A DNA stretch of 64,000 nt from Antarctobacter albus (GCF_900101505.1 NZ_FMZI01000003.1:248001-312000); one strand, 5' to 3'. Counted from the stretch's first letter, positions 18,548-27,831 are shown. Notes: generated by a model not told the origin, from the letters alone. Made by a program: numbers and translations.

Positions 18548-19303
18548 ATGGAACTCTTCACGCCGTCCGTCTTCGCGGTGGCGATCCCGGCGGTGATCTT
18601 CGCGGGCATTTCCAAGGGCGGTTTCGGCTCTGGCGTGGCCTTTGCCAGCGCCTCGATTCTGGCGATCGTGCTGGACCCGGGCGTCGCGCTGGGGCTGATG
18701 TTGCCGCTGCTGATGCTGATCGACGTGGCCAGCCTGCCGGCCTATTGGCGCAAGTGGGACTGGGCGGCGGCGCGGGTGCTGCTGATCGGGTCGATCCCCG
18801 GCACCATCCTTGGCGCGCTCTTCTATGCCTGGACCGACCCGGATGCGATCCGCCTGCTGATCGGGCTGGTGGCCTTGTTGTTCGTGGCCTGGCAGATGGC
18901 GCAGGCCACGGGGTTGGTTCGCCTGGGCGAAACGAAATTCGGTCCGGGCGTGGGCCTGGTCTCGGGTGTCGTGCTTGGTTTCACCAGTTTCGTCAGCCAC
19001 GCGGGCGGGCCGGCGGCCTCGGTTTACCTGCTAGGGCAAAAACTGGGCAAGACCGCCTTCCAGTCGACGACTGTCCTGATCTTTTGGGCGGTGAACCTGT
19101 CGAAATCCGGCATCTATGCCGGCATGGGCATCTTCACCTGGGAAACGCTGAAACTGGATTTGGTCCTGATCCCTTTTGCGCTGTTTGGCACATGGCTGGG
19201 GGTCAAGGCGCATCACATGGTGCCTGAACGCCTGTTCTTCGGCATCGCTTACGTCGCGCTGACCCTGACCGGGGCAAAGCTGGTCTTCGATGCGCTGACC
19301 TGA
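18548..19303 (+). CDS. TauE/SafE-family anion permease
   Basis: This 251-residue integral membrane protein has about eight hydrophobic segments and the repeated glycine-rich motif of the family (FAGISKGGFGSG near residue 20 and FTSFVSHAGGPAASVYLL near 140). TauE/SafE proteins export sulfite, sulfoacetate or related small organic anions; the substrate here is unknown. It is divergent from mdh, sharing a 159-base intergenic region, and its start has a GCGGAGG ribosome site. Confidence 0.9.
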   Translation: MELFTPSVFAVAIPAVIFAGISKGGFGSGVAFASASILAIVLDPGVALGLMLPLLMLIDVASLPAYWRKWDWAAARVLLIGSIPGTILGALFYAWTDPDAIRLLIGLVALLFVAWQMAQATGLVRLGETKFGPGVGLVSGVVLGFTSFVSHAGGPAASVYLLGQKLGKTAFQSTTVLIFWAVNLSKSGIYAGMGIFTWETLKLDLVLIPFALFGTWLGVKAHHMVPERLFFGIAYVALTLTGAKLVFDALT

Positions 19304-19351
19304 ACGGTCATGGAACCGGAACGTCCCGCTGGCCCCCGGTTCCCCGTGGCG

Positions 19352-19672
19352 TCACGCATCGTCGCCCTTGGGCGGCAGCGCCTCGGCCAGTTCCTCGAAG
19401 GATTGCCCGCTGGCCACGAGGCAGGTGATGCCGTTGGCCATCGTCACCGTGATCGTCCAGGAGCCGGACTCGATCGAGGCAAAGACCTCCATCACCGCGT
19501 TGTTGGCGCCCAGACCCATGCTCTGCCGGGTTTCGCCGTATTTCGTGGCCAGTCGGTCGATCACCTGGTCGCGCGGGGCGCAATGGCGGAGGTCCTGCGC
19601 CTCGACGTAAGAGGCCGCGCCCAGCACAAGACCTGCCGAGAGCATCGCGAGCTTGATGTATTTCTCAGTCAT
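19352..19672 (-). CDS. Exported small protein of unknown function
   Basis: This 106-residue protein starts MTEKYIKLAMLSAGLVLGAA with a Sec signal peptide probably cleaved after VEA. The mature part includes two cysteines (HCAPRD and ITCLVASG) that may form a disulfide in the periplasm, and a segment GSWTITVTMANG. The start is supported by an AGGTGA ribosome site; an upstream in-frame extension of 92 residues is Arg/Pro-rich and rejected. It is convergent with the permease gene. The domain resembles small roseobacter periplasmic proteins without a function. Confidence 0.65.
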   Translation of the reverse strand: MTEKYIKLAMLSAGLVLGAASYVEAQDLRHCAPRDQVIDRLATKYGETRQSMGLGANNAVMEVFASIESGSWTITVTMANGITCLVASGQSFEELAEALPPKGDDA

Positions 19673-19991
19673 AGTGTCACCTTTCGGCTGCGCGCCGGGC
19701 GGATGATGACGCGGCTTTGCCGCGCGCCCGGCACAGGGTAGGTCCCCTCGATCCCGGCGTGCCGTCCCTGTGGCCCGGCGCGCCTTGCCGCTTTGACGGC
19801 ATGGGGATGATCGTCCACCCGGACCCGCTACAATCAGGTTAACGCAGCGTGCGTTGCGTCGATTCCGCCCCGCTTTCGGCGCCATTGTGCACCAAAATAT
19901 ACCGAATTGCTGCAATGCGGCGACTTCGGCCTTGAATAATCCCTCCAAAAATGCGCATTACCGCGCAACATTATTTCTCGAGGAGACTCAG
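19673..19991. other. Intergenic region upstream of mcl2 with short TTGC/GCAA repeats
   Basis: No gene is seen in these 319 bases. The region becomes AT-rich from about 19890, where the mcl2 promoter probably lies. It contains the small inverted repeat TTGC-T-GCAA (19907-19915) and the 10-mer GCGCAACATT (19963-19972), whose complement occurs upstream of ccr at 35681-35690. Confidence 0.45.
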
Positions 19992-20840
19992 ATGGACCTG
20001 CGCGCACGCCCTTACCGCTCCGTTCTGTACATCCCCGGCTCCAAGGAGCGGGCGCTGGAAAAGGCCCGCGCCATGCCCATCGACGCCATCATCTTCGACC
20101 TCGAAGATGCTGTCGCGCCGGCCGAGAAACCTGCTGCCCGCGCGATCCTGGCCGAGGCGCTGACCCGCCCCTACGGCAACCGTACCCGCATTGTGCGCAT
20201 CAACGGGTTCGACACGGAATGGGGCAAGGCCGACGCCAAGGCTGCCGCGGCGATGGACTGCGACGCCATCCTCTTGCCCAAGGTCGAATCCACTGCCCAG
20301 CTGGACGCCCTGGCAGAGCTGACGGACAAGCCGCTCTGGGCGATGATGGAAACGCCCGCCGGCATGTTGGCCGCGAACGAGATTGCCGCCCATCCCCGCC
20401 TGCAGGGCATGGTCATGGGCACCAACGATCTCGCCAAGGAGTTGAACTCGCGCTTCCGCGCGGACCGTCTGCCGATGCTGACCGGGCTTGGCCTTTGCGT
20501 TTTGGCCGCCAAGGCGCATGGCAAGGTCATCGTCGATGGCGTCTACAATGCCTTCAAGGACGACGCGGGGCTGCAGGAGGAATGCGCCCAGGGTCGCGAC
20601 ATGGGCATGGACGGCAAGACGCTGATCCACCCCGCCCAGGTCGACATCGCCAATGCTGCCTTTGCCCCCGGCACAGAGGAAATCGACCTGGCCCGCCGCC
20701 AGATCGACGCCTTTGAGGAGGCCGAGAAGGCAGGGCAGGGCGTTGCCGTGGTCGATGGCAAGATCGTCGAGAACCTGCATGTCGAGACCGCCCGCAAGAC
20801 CCTCGCCAAGGCCGAGGCCATTGCGGCCCTGGCCGATTAA
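19992..20840 (+). CDS. mcl2: (3S)-malyl-CoA thioesterase / CoA-ester lyase of the ethylmalonyl-CoA pathway
   Basis: This 282-residue protein belongs to the HpcH/HpaI (CitE-like) family. The start MDLRARPYRSVLYIPGSKE, then FDLEDAVAP with the Mg-binding acidic residues, LLPKVES and METPAGM are visible. The N-terminus and length fit Mcl2, which hydrolyses (3S)-malyl-CoA to malate and CoA, better than the longer lyase Mcl1. It heads the operon that also carries mch, the hydratase of the same pathway. The start follows GAGGAGA. A pure beta-methylmalyl-CoA lyase activity cannot be excluded. Confidence 0.88.
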   Translation: MDLRARPYRSVLYIPGSKERALEKARAMPIDAIIFDLEDAVAPAEKPAARAILAEALTRPYGNRTRIVRINGFDTEWGKADAKAAAAMDCDAILLPKVESTAQLDALAELTDKPLWAMMETPAGMLAANEIAAHPRLQGMVMGTNDLAKELNSRFRADRLPMLTGLGLCVLAAKAHGKVIVDGVYNAFKDDAGLQEECAQGRDMGMDGKTLIHPAQVDIANAAFAPGTEEIDLARRQIDAFEEAEKAGQGVAVVDGKIVENLHVETARKTLAKAEAIAALAD

Positions 20841-20876
20841 CAGCAGGGTCCCGGCGAACAGCTAGGGAGACCAGCC

Positions 20877-21422
20877 ATGCTTCTATTGATTCTCGGTGTC
20901 GCGCTATGGTGGGCGGCGCATCTCTTCAAGCGGATTGCCCCCGGCCTCCGCGACCCGATGGGCGAAAAGGGCAAGGGCCTTGTCGCGCTGGCACTGCTTG
21001 TCAGCGTTGTCCTGATGATCTTCGGCTATCGAATGGCCGATGGTGCCTTCTTTTGGGGCCGTCACCCGGCGACCGTGGGCATCAACAACCTGCTGATCCT
21101 CGTCGCCATCTTCATGATGAGCCCGGCGCCGAAAAAGGGGAAGCTGCTGGCCGGGATGCGTCACCCGATGCTGACGGGCTTTTTCCTCTGGGCCGTTGCA
21201 CACATCCTGGTGAACGGCGACGTGCCCAGCCTTGTCCTCTTCGGCGGCCTGGCCGTCTGGGCCATCGTCGAGATGATCGTCATCAACCGCGCCGCCCCGA
21301 ACTGGACGCCGCCCAAGCCGGGACCGATCAAGAAAGACGTGATCTTCCTTGTCGCCTCGATCATCCTCCTGGTGGTGATCGGCTATGTCCACAAGTGGCT
21401 TGGCTACAACCCCTTCGGATAA
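20877..21422 (+). CDS. NnrU-family membrane protein
   Basis: This 181-residue protein has five or six hydrophobic segments and the family features AAHLFKRIAPGLR near the N-terminus and GMRHPMLTGFFLWAVAHIL in the middle. NnrU was described next to nitrite reductase genes, but many non-denitrifiers carry it and its role is unresolved; it is related to isoprenylcysteine-methyltransferase-like membrane proteins. It lies between mcl2 and mch, 36 bases after the former. Confidence 0.88.
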   Translation: MLLLILGVALWWAAHLFKRIAPGLRDPMGEKGKGLVALALLVSVVLMIFGYRMADGAFFWGRHPATVGINNLLILVAIFMMSPAPKKGKLLAGMRHPMLTGFFLWAVAHILVNGDVPSLVLFGGLAVWAIVEMIVINRAAPNWTPPKPGPIKKDVIFLVASIILLVVIGYVHKWLGYNPFG

Positions 21423-21426
21423 GCTC

Positions 21427-21630
21427 ATGAAACTCTATCGCTTTCTCTCCGAGGACGACACCTCGGCCTTTTGCCACAAGGTCACCGCCGCCCTGAACAA
21501 GGGCTGGGAACTTCACGGGGCGCCCACCTATGCCTTTGACGCCGCCAACGGCGTCATGCGCTGCGGTCAGGCGGTCGTGAAGGAGGTCGACGGCACCTAT
21601 ACCCCTGACACCAAGCTGGGAGATCACTGA
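21427..21630 (+). CDS. DUF1737 domain protein
   Basis: This 67-residue protein (MKLYRFLSEDDTSAFCHKV...) matches the DUF1737 pattern: a short beta strand, a helix containing LNKGWELHGAPTYAF, then a strand GQAVVKEV. The biochemical role is unknown. It starts 4 bases after nnrU and ends 3 bases before mch, so it is co-transcribed. The longer upstream-extended form is not used because it overlaps nnrU by 38 bases with unrelated residues. Confidence 0.8.
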   Translation: MKLYRFLSEDDTSAFCHKVTAALNKGWELHGAPTYAFDAANGVMRCGQAVVKEVDGTYTPDTKLGDH

Positions 21631-21633
21631 CAC

Positions 21634-22662
21634 ATGGCCAAGACCAATCCGGGCCGCTTCTTCGAAGACTACACCGTGGGCGAGGTCATCGATCACGCCG
21701 TGCCGCGCACCGTGTCCGGGGGAGAGCGGGCGCTGTATCACGCGCTCTACCCGATGCGCCACGCGCTCTATTCCTCGGATGAATTCGCGCGGTCGTGCGG
21801 TCTGCCGGCGGCGCCGATCGACGATCTGGCCGCTTTCCACATCGTCTTCGGCAAGACGGTCCCGGATGTCTCGCTGAACGCCGTGGCGAACCTCGGCTAT
21901 GCCGAGGGCCGCTGGCTGAAGCCGGTCTGGCCGGGTGACACAATCCGGTCGCAGTCCGAGGTGATCGGCCTCAAGCAGAACTCGAACGGGCGCACCGGTG
22001 TGGTCTACGTCCGCTCGCGCGGGCTGAACCAGCGCGGCGAAACGGTCATGGAATATGCCCGCTGGGTCATGCTGCGCAAACGCAACCTCGACGCGCCCGC
22101 GCCCGAGGCGGTGATCCCCGACCTCAAGAACAGCCTCGCACCAGAGGATCTGGTGATCCCCGAAGGTCTGGATTTCACCAGCTACGACTTCACCCTTGCG
22201 GGTGAAAAGCACCGGCTGTCCGACTACGAGATCGGCGAGACCATCGACCACGTCGACGGTGTCACCATCGAAGAAGCCGAACACATGATGGCCACGCGCC
22301 TGTGGCAGAACACCTCCAAGGTGCATTTTGACGTCACCGCACGGCCCGACCAGCGGCTGATCTATGGCGGGCACGTCATCTCGATGGCGCGGGCATTGTC
22401 CTTCAACGGTCTGGCCAATGCGCAGGTCATCGCAGGCCTGAACGGCGGCGCCCATGCCAACCCCTGCCTTGCGGGCAATACTGTCAAGGCCTGGTCCGAG
22501 GTGCTGGACAAGGCTGAGACCTCTGCCCCCGGTGTCGGCGCAATCCGGCTGCGGCTGGTGGCGACCAAGGGCGGCGCCCCGTTCGAACTCAAGGGGCCAG
22601 ATGGCAAATACCTGCCCGACGTGCTGCTTGACCTCGATTACTGGGCGCTGATGCCGGTCTGA
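21634..22662 (+). CDS. mch: Mesaconyl-CoA hydratase (beta-methylmalyl-CoA dehydratase)
   Basis: This 342-residue enzyme hydrates mesaconyl-CoA to beta-methylmalyl-CoA in the ethylmalonyl-CoA pathway. It has two MaoC-like hot-dog halves: the first starts GRFFEDYTVGEVIDHAVPRTV and the second contains DYEIGETIDHVDGVTIEEAE. Length and start agree with the characterised Rhodobacter enzyme. It lies in the same operon as mcl2, with sdhC downstream after a terminator. Confidence 0.93.
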   Translation: MAKTNPGRFFEDYTVGEVIDHAVPRTVSGGERALYHALYPMRHALYSSDEFARSCGLPAAPIDDLAAFHIVFGKTVPDVSLNAVANLGYAEGRWLKPVWPGDTIRSQSEVIGLKQNSNGRTGVVYVRSRGLNQRGETVMEYARWVMLRKRNLDAPAPEAVIPDLKNSLAPEDLVIPEGLDFTSYDFTLAGEKHRLSDYEIGETIDHVDGVTIEEAEHMMATRLWQNTSKVHFDVTARPDQRLIYGGHVISMARALSFNGLANAQVIAGLNGGAHANPCLAGNTVKAWSEVLDKAETSAPGVGAIRLRLVATKGGAPFELKGPDGKYLPDVLLDLDYWALMPV

Positions 22663-22797
22663 GTCTGCCTCCCCCGGTCACGCCGGTGGCGGGGGGAAGA
22701 CCATACAGACCAAAGGCCAATGGAAGGAAATGTGACACCTGGAATAAAGCTTTGCGACATTGCGGCTGCTGTGCCGCCCGATCCGGAGAGCCTGTCC

Positions 22798-23001
22798 ATG
22801 TCGTCATTCAAACTGCCCGAAGCCTCGCATGATCTGCTCGAGATTCCGCGTCAGGACATCCCGGCGGTGGTGCATGATCTGATCGGGCGCCGCAGCTTGT
22901 CGGCGCTGGTCCGCACCATTCATGGCGAACTTGCCTCGGAAGATCCCGGCCTGCGCCGTCAGGCGCGGATGGCCCTGGACCGGCTGGGCTTCCCCGAGTA
23001 A
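22798..23001 (+). CDS. Small helical protein of unknown function
   Basis: This 67-residue protein (MSSFKLPEASHDLLEIPRQD...) is soluble and predicted helical. The start was chosen because of a GGAG ribosome site; an in-frame ATG at 22720 would add 26 residues without a ribosome site. It lies 135 bases after mch and is followed by a strong hairpin, so it could be the last gene of the mcl2-mch transcript. No family recognised. Confidence 0.6.
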   Translation: MSSFKLPEASHDLLEIPRQDIPAVVHDLIGRRSLSALVRTIHGELASEDPGLRRQARMALDRLGFPE

Positions 23002-23020
23002 CCCGCCCTGGCCGTACAAG

Positions 23021-23049
23021 GGCAGGACGGGTCTTCATCCCGTCCTGCC
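23021..23049 (+). terminator. Terminator-like hairpin after the mcl2-mch operon
   Basis: A perfect 11-base stem (GGCAGGACGGG and its complement) with a 7-base loop lies 19 bases after the stop at 23001. Only two T residues follow. It separates the ethylmalonyl-CoA genes from sdh. Confidence 0.6.
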
Positions 23050-23265
23050 TTGCGCGCCAATCCGGTCTGCTTTCTCATGCCGAACGAGGGGCGGCGCCTC
23101 TTTCCTGGTGCGCGGTCTCTGACTGGCGGTCAGTTTGTTCGCGTGCTGGCGGGCACCTTGTCGTCATCGCCATTGTCTGCGCCGACTATCCCGACCGAAT
23201 CCGTCAAAAACTCTTTCGGGAGCCGACCAAACAATCGGCAGGGGAAGGCGTGTCACGTTAGCGCA

Positions 23266-23302
23266 AATATGTGATCACAGCCCGCGATTGCGTGATCACA
23301 AA
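23266..23302 (+). promoter_or_regulatory. Paired GTGATCAC operator upstream of sdhC
   Basis: AATATGTGATCACAGC at 23266-23281 is followed by GTGATCACAAA at 23292-23302. The palindrome centres are 21 bases apart and the proximal element ends 114 bases before the sdhC ATG. The same 16-mer and 11-mer, in the same order and with the same 26-base start-to-start distance, lie upstream of sucC. The rest of the 23050-23416 gap holds no gene. Confidence 0.8.
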
Positions 23303-23416
23303 CTGCGCAAATCCGCCTGATTGCGCCAAAAAACCGCAGAAATCCCATACAGGGCCTCGTGACACGGCCCTTGAAAGCATTAAACAGAGAGCGACGGAAC
23401 CGAAAGGACATCATTC

Positions 23417-23800
23417 ATGGCCGACGTGAACCGGGGCAACCGCCCGCTCTCACCGCACCTGCAGGTCTACCGCCCCCAGCTGACATCGATCAGTTCGATC
23501 CTCACGCGCATCACCGGCAATGCCCTGTTGCTTGGCGCGCTGCTGGTGGTCTGGTGGTTCCTGGCCGCCGCCACTTCCGAAGCCTACTTTGACACCGCCA
23601 ACGCGGTCCTGACCTCTTGGTTCGGCGACCTCGTCATGCTCGGCTCGGTCTGGGCCATCTGGTATCACACGCTGGCCGGCGTGCGTCACCTGATCTGGGA
23701 CGAGGCCAAGATGCTGCAGATGGACCAGGCAGAGATGCTGGGCTGGGCCGTCATCATCGGCTCTGTCGTCCTGACCCTTTTCACCATCATCGTCGTCTGA
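23417..23800 (+). CDS. sdhC: Succinate dehydrogenase cytochrome b556 subunit
   Basis: This 127-residue membrane anchor carries haem b and part of the quinone site of complex II. The signature N-terminus RPLSPHLQVYRPQLTSI is present as RPLSPHLQVY, followed by SSILTRITGNALL, and the haem-ligand His lies in HTLAGVRHLIWD. Three membrane helices are visible. It opens the sdh operon; the ribosome site AAAGGA lies about 9 bases upstream of the ATG. Confidence 0.95.
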   Translation: MADVNRGNRPLSPHLQVYRPQLTSISSILTRITGNALLLGALLVVWWFLAAATSEAYFDTANAVLTSWFGDLVMLGSVWAIWYHTLAGVRHLIWDEAKMLQMDQAEMLGWAVIIGSVVLTLFTIIVV

Positions 23801-23813
23801 GGAGGCCCCCGAA

Positions 23814-24185
23814 ATGGCATTTCTGACCGACCGCAAGCGCGCCGTTGGCTGGGGCGCGGCCAAGTCCGGCACAGCGCACCACTGGGCGATGAAGAAAAGC
23901 TCTGTCGCGCTGCTGATCCTGGTGCCGCTCTTCGTCTTTACCTTCGGCGGCGCCCTTGGGGGCACCTACGAAGAGGTGACCGCCTATTTCGCGCGTCCCT
24001 TCCCGGCGATCATCGCGGCACTGACCATCCTGGTGGGCTTTCACCACTTCAACATGGGTGTGCAGGTGCTGATCGAGGACTACGTTCATGGCGCGATGGA
24101 AAAGATCCTGATCCTCGTCATGACCTGCCTCAGCTACGGCGCCGCCGCCGTCGGCCTCTTTGCCATCGCGCGCCTCGCGCTCTGA
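23814..24185 (+). CDS. sdhD: Succinate dehydrogenase membrane anchor subunit
   Basis: This 123-residue protein has three hydrophobic helices and the conserved N-terminal segment RAVGWGAAKSGTAHHWAMKK, common in alphaproteobacterial SdhD. HHFNMGVQVLIEDYVHG in the second half contains the quinone-side acidic residues. It begins 13 bases after sdhC, and its partner anchor and catalytic subunits are adjacent. Confidence 0.93.
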   Translation: MAFLTDRKRAVGWGAAKSGTAHHWAMKKSSVALLILVPLFVFTFGGALGGTYEEVTAYFARPFPAIIAALTILVGFHHFNMGVQVLIEDYVHGAMEKILILVMTCLSYGAAAVGLFAIARLAL

Positions 24186-24264
24186 AGCGCCGGCAGCCCC
24201 CTATCGCCAGAGACGGCGCTCGCACGGATCGCCGTCCCCCGCACAGATGAACAGGTAAACACCA

Positions 24265-26067
24265 ATGGCAGCATACGAATACGAGACGCATGATTATGAC
24301 GTCGTGGTTGTCGGGGCTGGCGGCGCGGGTCTGCGCGCCACGCTCGGCATGGCCGAACAGGGCCTGCGCACGGCCTGCGTGACCAAGGTTTTCCCGACCC
24401 GCTCGCACACCGTCGCAGCCCAGGGCGGCATCGCCGCCTCGCTGTCGAACATGGGGCCCGACAACTGGCAGTGGCACATGTACGACACCGTCAAGGGCTC
24501 GGACTGGCTGGGCGACACGGACGCGATGGAATACCTCGCCCGCGAGGCGCCCAAGGCGGTCTACGAGCTTGAACACTACGGCGTGCCCTTCAGCCGCACC
24601 GAGGAAGGCAAGATCTACCAGCGTCCCTTTGGCGGCCACACCACCGAATTCGGTGAAGGCCCGCCGGTGCAACGCACCTGCGCCGCCGCGGACCGCACCG
24701 GCCACGCCATCCTTCACACGCTCTATGGCCAGTCGCTGAAGAACAACGCCGAGTTCTACATCGAGTATTTCGCCATCGACCTGCTGATGGAAAACGGCGA
24801 GTGCAAGGGCGTCCTCTGCTGGAAGCTCGACGACGGCACCTTCCACGTCTTCAACGCCAAGATGGTCGTGCTGGCCACCGGCGGGTACGGTCGCGCCTAT
24901 TTCTCGGCCACCTCGGCCCATACCTGCACCGGCGACGGCGGCGGCATGGTGGCCCGCGCGGGCCTGCCGCTCCAGGACATGGAATTCGTCCAGTTCCACC
25001 CGACCGGCATCTACGGCTCGGGCTGCCTCATCACCGAAGGGGCGCGGGGCGAAGGCGGCTACCTCACCAACTCCGAGGGTGAGCGGTTCATGGAACGTTA
25101 CGCCCCCACCTACAAGGACCTCGCCCCGCGCGACTATGTCAGCCGCTCGATGACGATGGAGATCCGCGAGGGACGGGGCGTGGGCGCCGAGGGCGATCAC
25201 ATCCACCTCAACCTCAGCCACCTGCCCGCCGAGGCCCTCGCCGAACGTCTGCCCGGCATTTCGGAATCGGCCAAGATCTTTGCCGGTGTCGATGTCACCA
25301 AGGAACCGATCCCGGTCCTGCCGACCGTGCACTACAACATGGGCGGCATCCCGACGAACTACTGGGGCGAGGTGCTGAACCCGAGTGCCGATGATCCGAC
25401 CGCCGTCGTGCCGGGCCTCATGGCCGTGGGCGAGGCGGGCTGTGCCTCGGTGCACGGTGCAAACCGTCTCGGCTCCAACTCGCTCATCGACCTCGTGGTG
25501 TTTGGCCGCGCCGCCGCGATCCGTGCCGGCAAGGTCGTGAACCCCGAAACCGCCGTTCCCGCGGCGCCGGTCTCCGAGATCGACAAGGCCTTCGACCGGT
25601 TCGACGGCATCCGCAACGCCAGCGGCACGGTGCCCACCGCCGAGCTGCGACTGGAGATGCAGAAGACCATGCAGCGTGACGCCGCCGTCTTCCGCACCGC
25701 CAAGACGATGGCCGAAGGTGTCGAGGCAATGACAGCCATCGCCGCCAAGATGGACGACCTCAAGGTTACCGATCGCAGCCTGGTCTGGAACTCGGACCTG
25801 ATGGAGACACTTGAGCTGACCAACCTGATGCCCAACGCGCTGGCCACCATCGTCGGCGCAGAGGCCCGCAAGGAAAGCCGCGGCGCCCATGCGCACGAGG
25901 ACTTCTCCGAGCGTGACGACGAAAACTGGCGCGTCCACAGCGTTGCCCGCGTCGAAGGCAACAAGGTCGACCTCAGCTATCGCCCGGTCATCGTCGATCC
26001 GCTGACCACCGAGGACGAAGGCGGCATCAGCCTGAAAAAGATCGCGCCCAAGGCAAGGACGTTCTGA
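24265..26067 (+). CDS. sdhA: Succinate dehydrogenase flavoprotein subunit
   Basis: This 600-residue subunit oxidises succinate to fumarate on covalently bound FAD. The GAGGAGLRA nucleotide motif is at about residues 17-25, the FAD-linking His is His48 in [12 protein letters not shown], and the substrate loop includes [42 protein letters not shown] lies near residue 400. The length is normal. The stop overlaps the next ATG by one base (TGATG). Confidence 0.97.
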   Translation: MAAYEYETHDYDVVVVGAGGAGLRATLGMAEQGLRTACVTKVFPTRSHTVAAQGGIAASLSNMGPDNWQWHMYDTVKGSDWLGDTDAMEYLAREAPKAVYELEHYGVPFSRTEEGKIYQRPFGGHTTEFGEGPPVQRTCAAADRTGHAILHTLYGQSLKNNAEFYIEYFAIDLLMENGECKGVLCWKLDDGTFHVFNAKMVVLATGGYGRAYFSATSAHTCTGDGGGMVARAGLPLQDMEFVQFHPTGIYGSGCLITEGARGEGGYLTNSEGERFMERYAPTYKDLAPRDYVSRSMTMEIREGRGVGAEGDHIHLNLSHLPAEALAERLPGISESAKIFAGVDVTKEPIPVLPTVHYNMGGIPTNYWGEVLNPSADDPTAVVPGLMAVGEAGCASVHGANRLGSNSLIDLVVFGRAAAIRAGKVVNPETAVPAAPVSEIDKAFDRFDGIRNASGTVPTAELRLEMQKTMQRDAAVFRTAKTMAEGVEAMTAIAAKMDDLKVTDRSLVWNSDLMETLELTNLMPNALATIVGAEARKESRGAHAHEDFSERDDENWRVHSVARVEGNKVDLSYRPVIVDPLTTEDEGGISLKKIAPKARTF

Positions 26068-26372
26068 TGCGGGGAGTGCTGCCAATTCTCCCCGTCATCG
26101 CGGGCATTGCCCTGGGATCGGCCGCTGCGGCCAACCAGGCAGAGGCCTACAGGCTCTGCAAACCCGAGGCGGAACGCATCGCCGCGCAGGGCGGACATTA
26201 CGGCTACAACACGCGCTATGACATGGCGCTGGATGCCTGCATGACCGCCTATCGGCCCAGCCATCAACAGGCCCAGTTGCCGGGGATCGGCACGCTGGCG
26301 CCGGTTGCGCCCGTGGGATGTTACCCGGGGGCGCCGACCATGTACCGGGGCACGCTCTATTGTATCGACTGA
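26067..26372 (+). CDS. Small exported protein between sdhA and sdhB
   Basis: This 101-residue protein has a signal peptide ([20 protein letters not shown]) and a mature region with four cysteines (LCKPE, DACMT, GCYPG and LYCID), suggesting two disulfides in the periplasm. It begins in a one-base overlap with the sdhA stop, so it is translated with complex II. Function unknown; a role in complex II is not implied by any motif. Confidence 0.7.
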   Translation: MRGVLPILPVIAGIALGSAAAANQAEAYRLCKPEAERIAAQGGHYGYNTRYDMALDACMTAYRPSHQQAQLPGIGTLAPVAPVGCYPGAPTMYRGTLYCID

Positions 26373-26686
26373 GCGGGCACATCGCCGCCCTGGCCCTGGC
26401 CGGGATGCTGGCCGCCTGCTCGCCGCAGGCCCAGGACGAGATCGCGCGCAGCGCCGCGCGCTCGGCCCTGACGCCCGTGGTGGCCGATACCTTCCCCGGC
26501 GTGCCGCTGGAACCCACGCTGGACTGCCTCATCGACAACGCCAACGCGCAGCAGATCCGCGCGCTGGCGGCGGACGCGGTGATCGGCCCAACCGAAAGCA
26601 CCGCCCAGATCGCACAGGACATCGCGTCCAAACCCGAAACCCTCCGCTGCCTGGCCGTGAACGGCCTGCCAGCCCTGCTTCGCTAA
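26360..26686 (+). CDS. Putative lipoprotein between sdhA and sdhB
   Basis: The protein carries a signal peptide with a lipobox (LAGMLAAC), so Cys would become the lipidated N-terminus. The mature domain reads [17 protein letters not shown] and contains two more Cys residues (LDCLID and LRCLAV). The start is uncertain: a TTG at 26360 gives 108 residues and a normal signal peptide, whereas the ATG at 26318 adds 14 residues without the basic residues expected. It overlaps the preceding gene by 13 bases and ends 10 bases before sdhB. Confidence 0.65.
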   Translation: MYRLSGHIAALALAGMLAACSPQAQDEIARSAARSALTPVVADTFPGVPLEPTLDCLIDNANAQQIRALAADAVIGPTESTAQIAQDIASKPETLRCLAVNGLPALLR

Positions 26687-26696
26687 GGAGAGAGAG

Positions 26697-27476
26697 ATGG
26701 TCCAATTCACGCTCCCCAAGAACTCGCAGATCAAGACCGGCAAGACCTGGCCCAAGCCCGAGGGCGCCAAGAACGTCCGCAAGTTCCAGATCTACCGCTG
26801 GAACCCCGATGACGGAAAGAACCCGCAGGTCGATACCTATTTCCTCGACATGGACGCCTGCGGTCCGATGGTCCTGGACGCGCTGATCAAGATCAAGAAC
26901 GAGGTCGACCCGACGCTGACCTTCCGCCGCTCCTGCCGCGAGGGGATCTGCGGGTCCTGCGCGATGAACATCGACGGGATCAACACGCTGGCCTGCATCT
27001 ACGGCCTGGATGAGATTTCGGGTGACGTGAAGATCTACCCGCTGCCGCACATGCCCGTGGTCAAGGACCTGATCCCCGACCTGACCCATTTCTACGCCCA
27101 GCACGCCTCCATCATGCCCTGGCTGGAAACCAAGACCAACCGCCCGGCGAAAGAGTGGAAACAGTCCATCGAGGACCGCAAGAAGCTCGACGGGCTGTAT
27201 GAATGCGTGATGTGCGCGTCCTGCTCGACCTCCTGCCCGTCGTACTGGTGGAACGGCGACCGCTACCTCGGACCGGCGGCCCTGCTGCACGCTTACCGCT
27301 GGATCATCGACAGCCGCGACGAGGCCACCGGCGAGCGCCTGGACCAGCTCGAAGACCCCTTCAAGCTGTACCGCTGCCACACGATCATGAACTGCGCCAA
27401 GACCTGCCCCAAGGGGTTGAACCCGGCGCTGGCGATTGCCGAGATCAAGAAGATGATGGTCGACCGCGCGGTCTGA
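26697..27476 (+). CDS. sdhB: Succinate dehydrogenase iron-sulfur subunit
   Basis: This 259-residue subunit passes electrons from FAD to the quinone through three iron-sulfur clusters. The [2Fe-2S] motif is [13 protein letters not shown], the [4Fe-4S] ligands lie in [12 protein letters not shown] and the [3Fe-4S] ligands in [14 protein letters not shown]. The length is normal. The ribosome site AAGGAGAGAG precedes the ATG. It ends the sdh operon and is followed by a good terminator. Confidence 0.97.
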   Translation: MVQFTLPKNSQIKTGKTWPKPEGAKNVRKFQIYRWNPDDGKNPQVDTYFLDMDACGPMVLDALIKIKNEVDPTLTFRRSCREGICGSCAMNIDGINTLACIYGLDEISGDVKIYPLPHMPVVKDLIPDLTHFYAQHASIMPWLETKTNRPAKEWKQSIEDRKKLDGLYECVMCASCSTSCPSYWWNGDRYLGPAALLHAYRWIIDSRDEATGERLDQLEDPFKLYRCHTIMNCAKTCPKGLNPALAIAEIKKMMVDRAV

Positions 27477-27500
27477 TCCACCACCCATCGCAAGAGTTTG

Positions 27501-27529
27501 CCCCGGTTGCCCGCGCAGCCGGGGTTTTT
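27501..27529 (+). terminator. Rho-independent terminator of the sdh operon
   Basis: A CCCCGG stem pairs with CCGGGG across a 12-base loop and is followed by five T residues, 24 bases after the sdhB stop. Confidence 0.85.
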
Positions 27530-27659
27530 CCTTGCTTGACGCAACTTCCCTTGCAGCGGGCGCAATCCAACCTTGCGACCTTGGCTGAGGTCATCGTCGG
27601 CGTCCGCGACTATGTAGCGGGTCAGGGAGGGGATTTGTCGAACCCGAAAGGCAACCCCG

Positions 27660-27791
27660 ATGCAAGAGCAGCAGAAAACCACCGCCCAACGTGCCCTCGA
27701 AGCCCTCGACCAAGCCTGGGCCTACTTCACGCCCGAAAAACGTGTCGAGAGCAAGGCTCCGGTCTACGAGGACCTGCCGCTGGCCGCTTGA
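27660..27791 (+). CDS. 43-residue ORF downstream of sdhB
   Basis: This ORF encodes MQEQQKTTAQRALEALDQAW... ending EDLPLAA: a short helix followed by a Pro/Glu-rich tail. It has an AAAGG ribosome site 9 bases upstream, third-position GC like its neighbours, and its own terminator after the stop. Similar tiny proteins seem familiar from Rhodobacteraceae genomes, but I cannot attach a function. Its separate terminators make it a probable monocistronic transcript. Confidence 0.65.
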   Translation: MQEQQKTTAQRALEALDQAWAYFTPEKRVESKAPVYEDLPLAA

Positions 27792-27831
27792 CCCCGCGTG
27801 ACCGGGGATCCTCCCCATCACCCGGATGACC

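Noticed and set aside
24130-26085. 651-codon minus-strand open frame opposite sdhA
   Set aside because: It is the antisense shadow of sdhA; the translation is His/Gly/Val-rich and lacks any domain.
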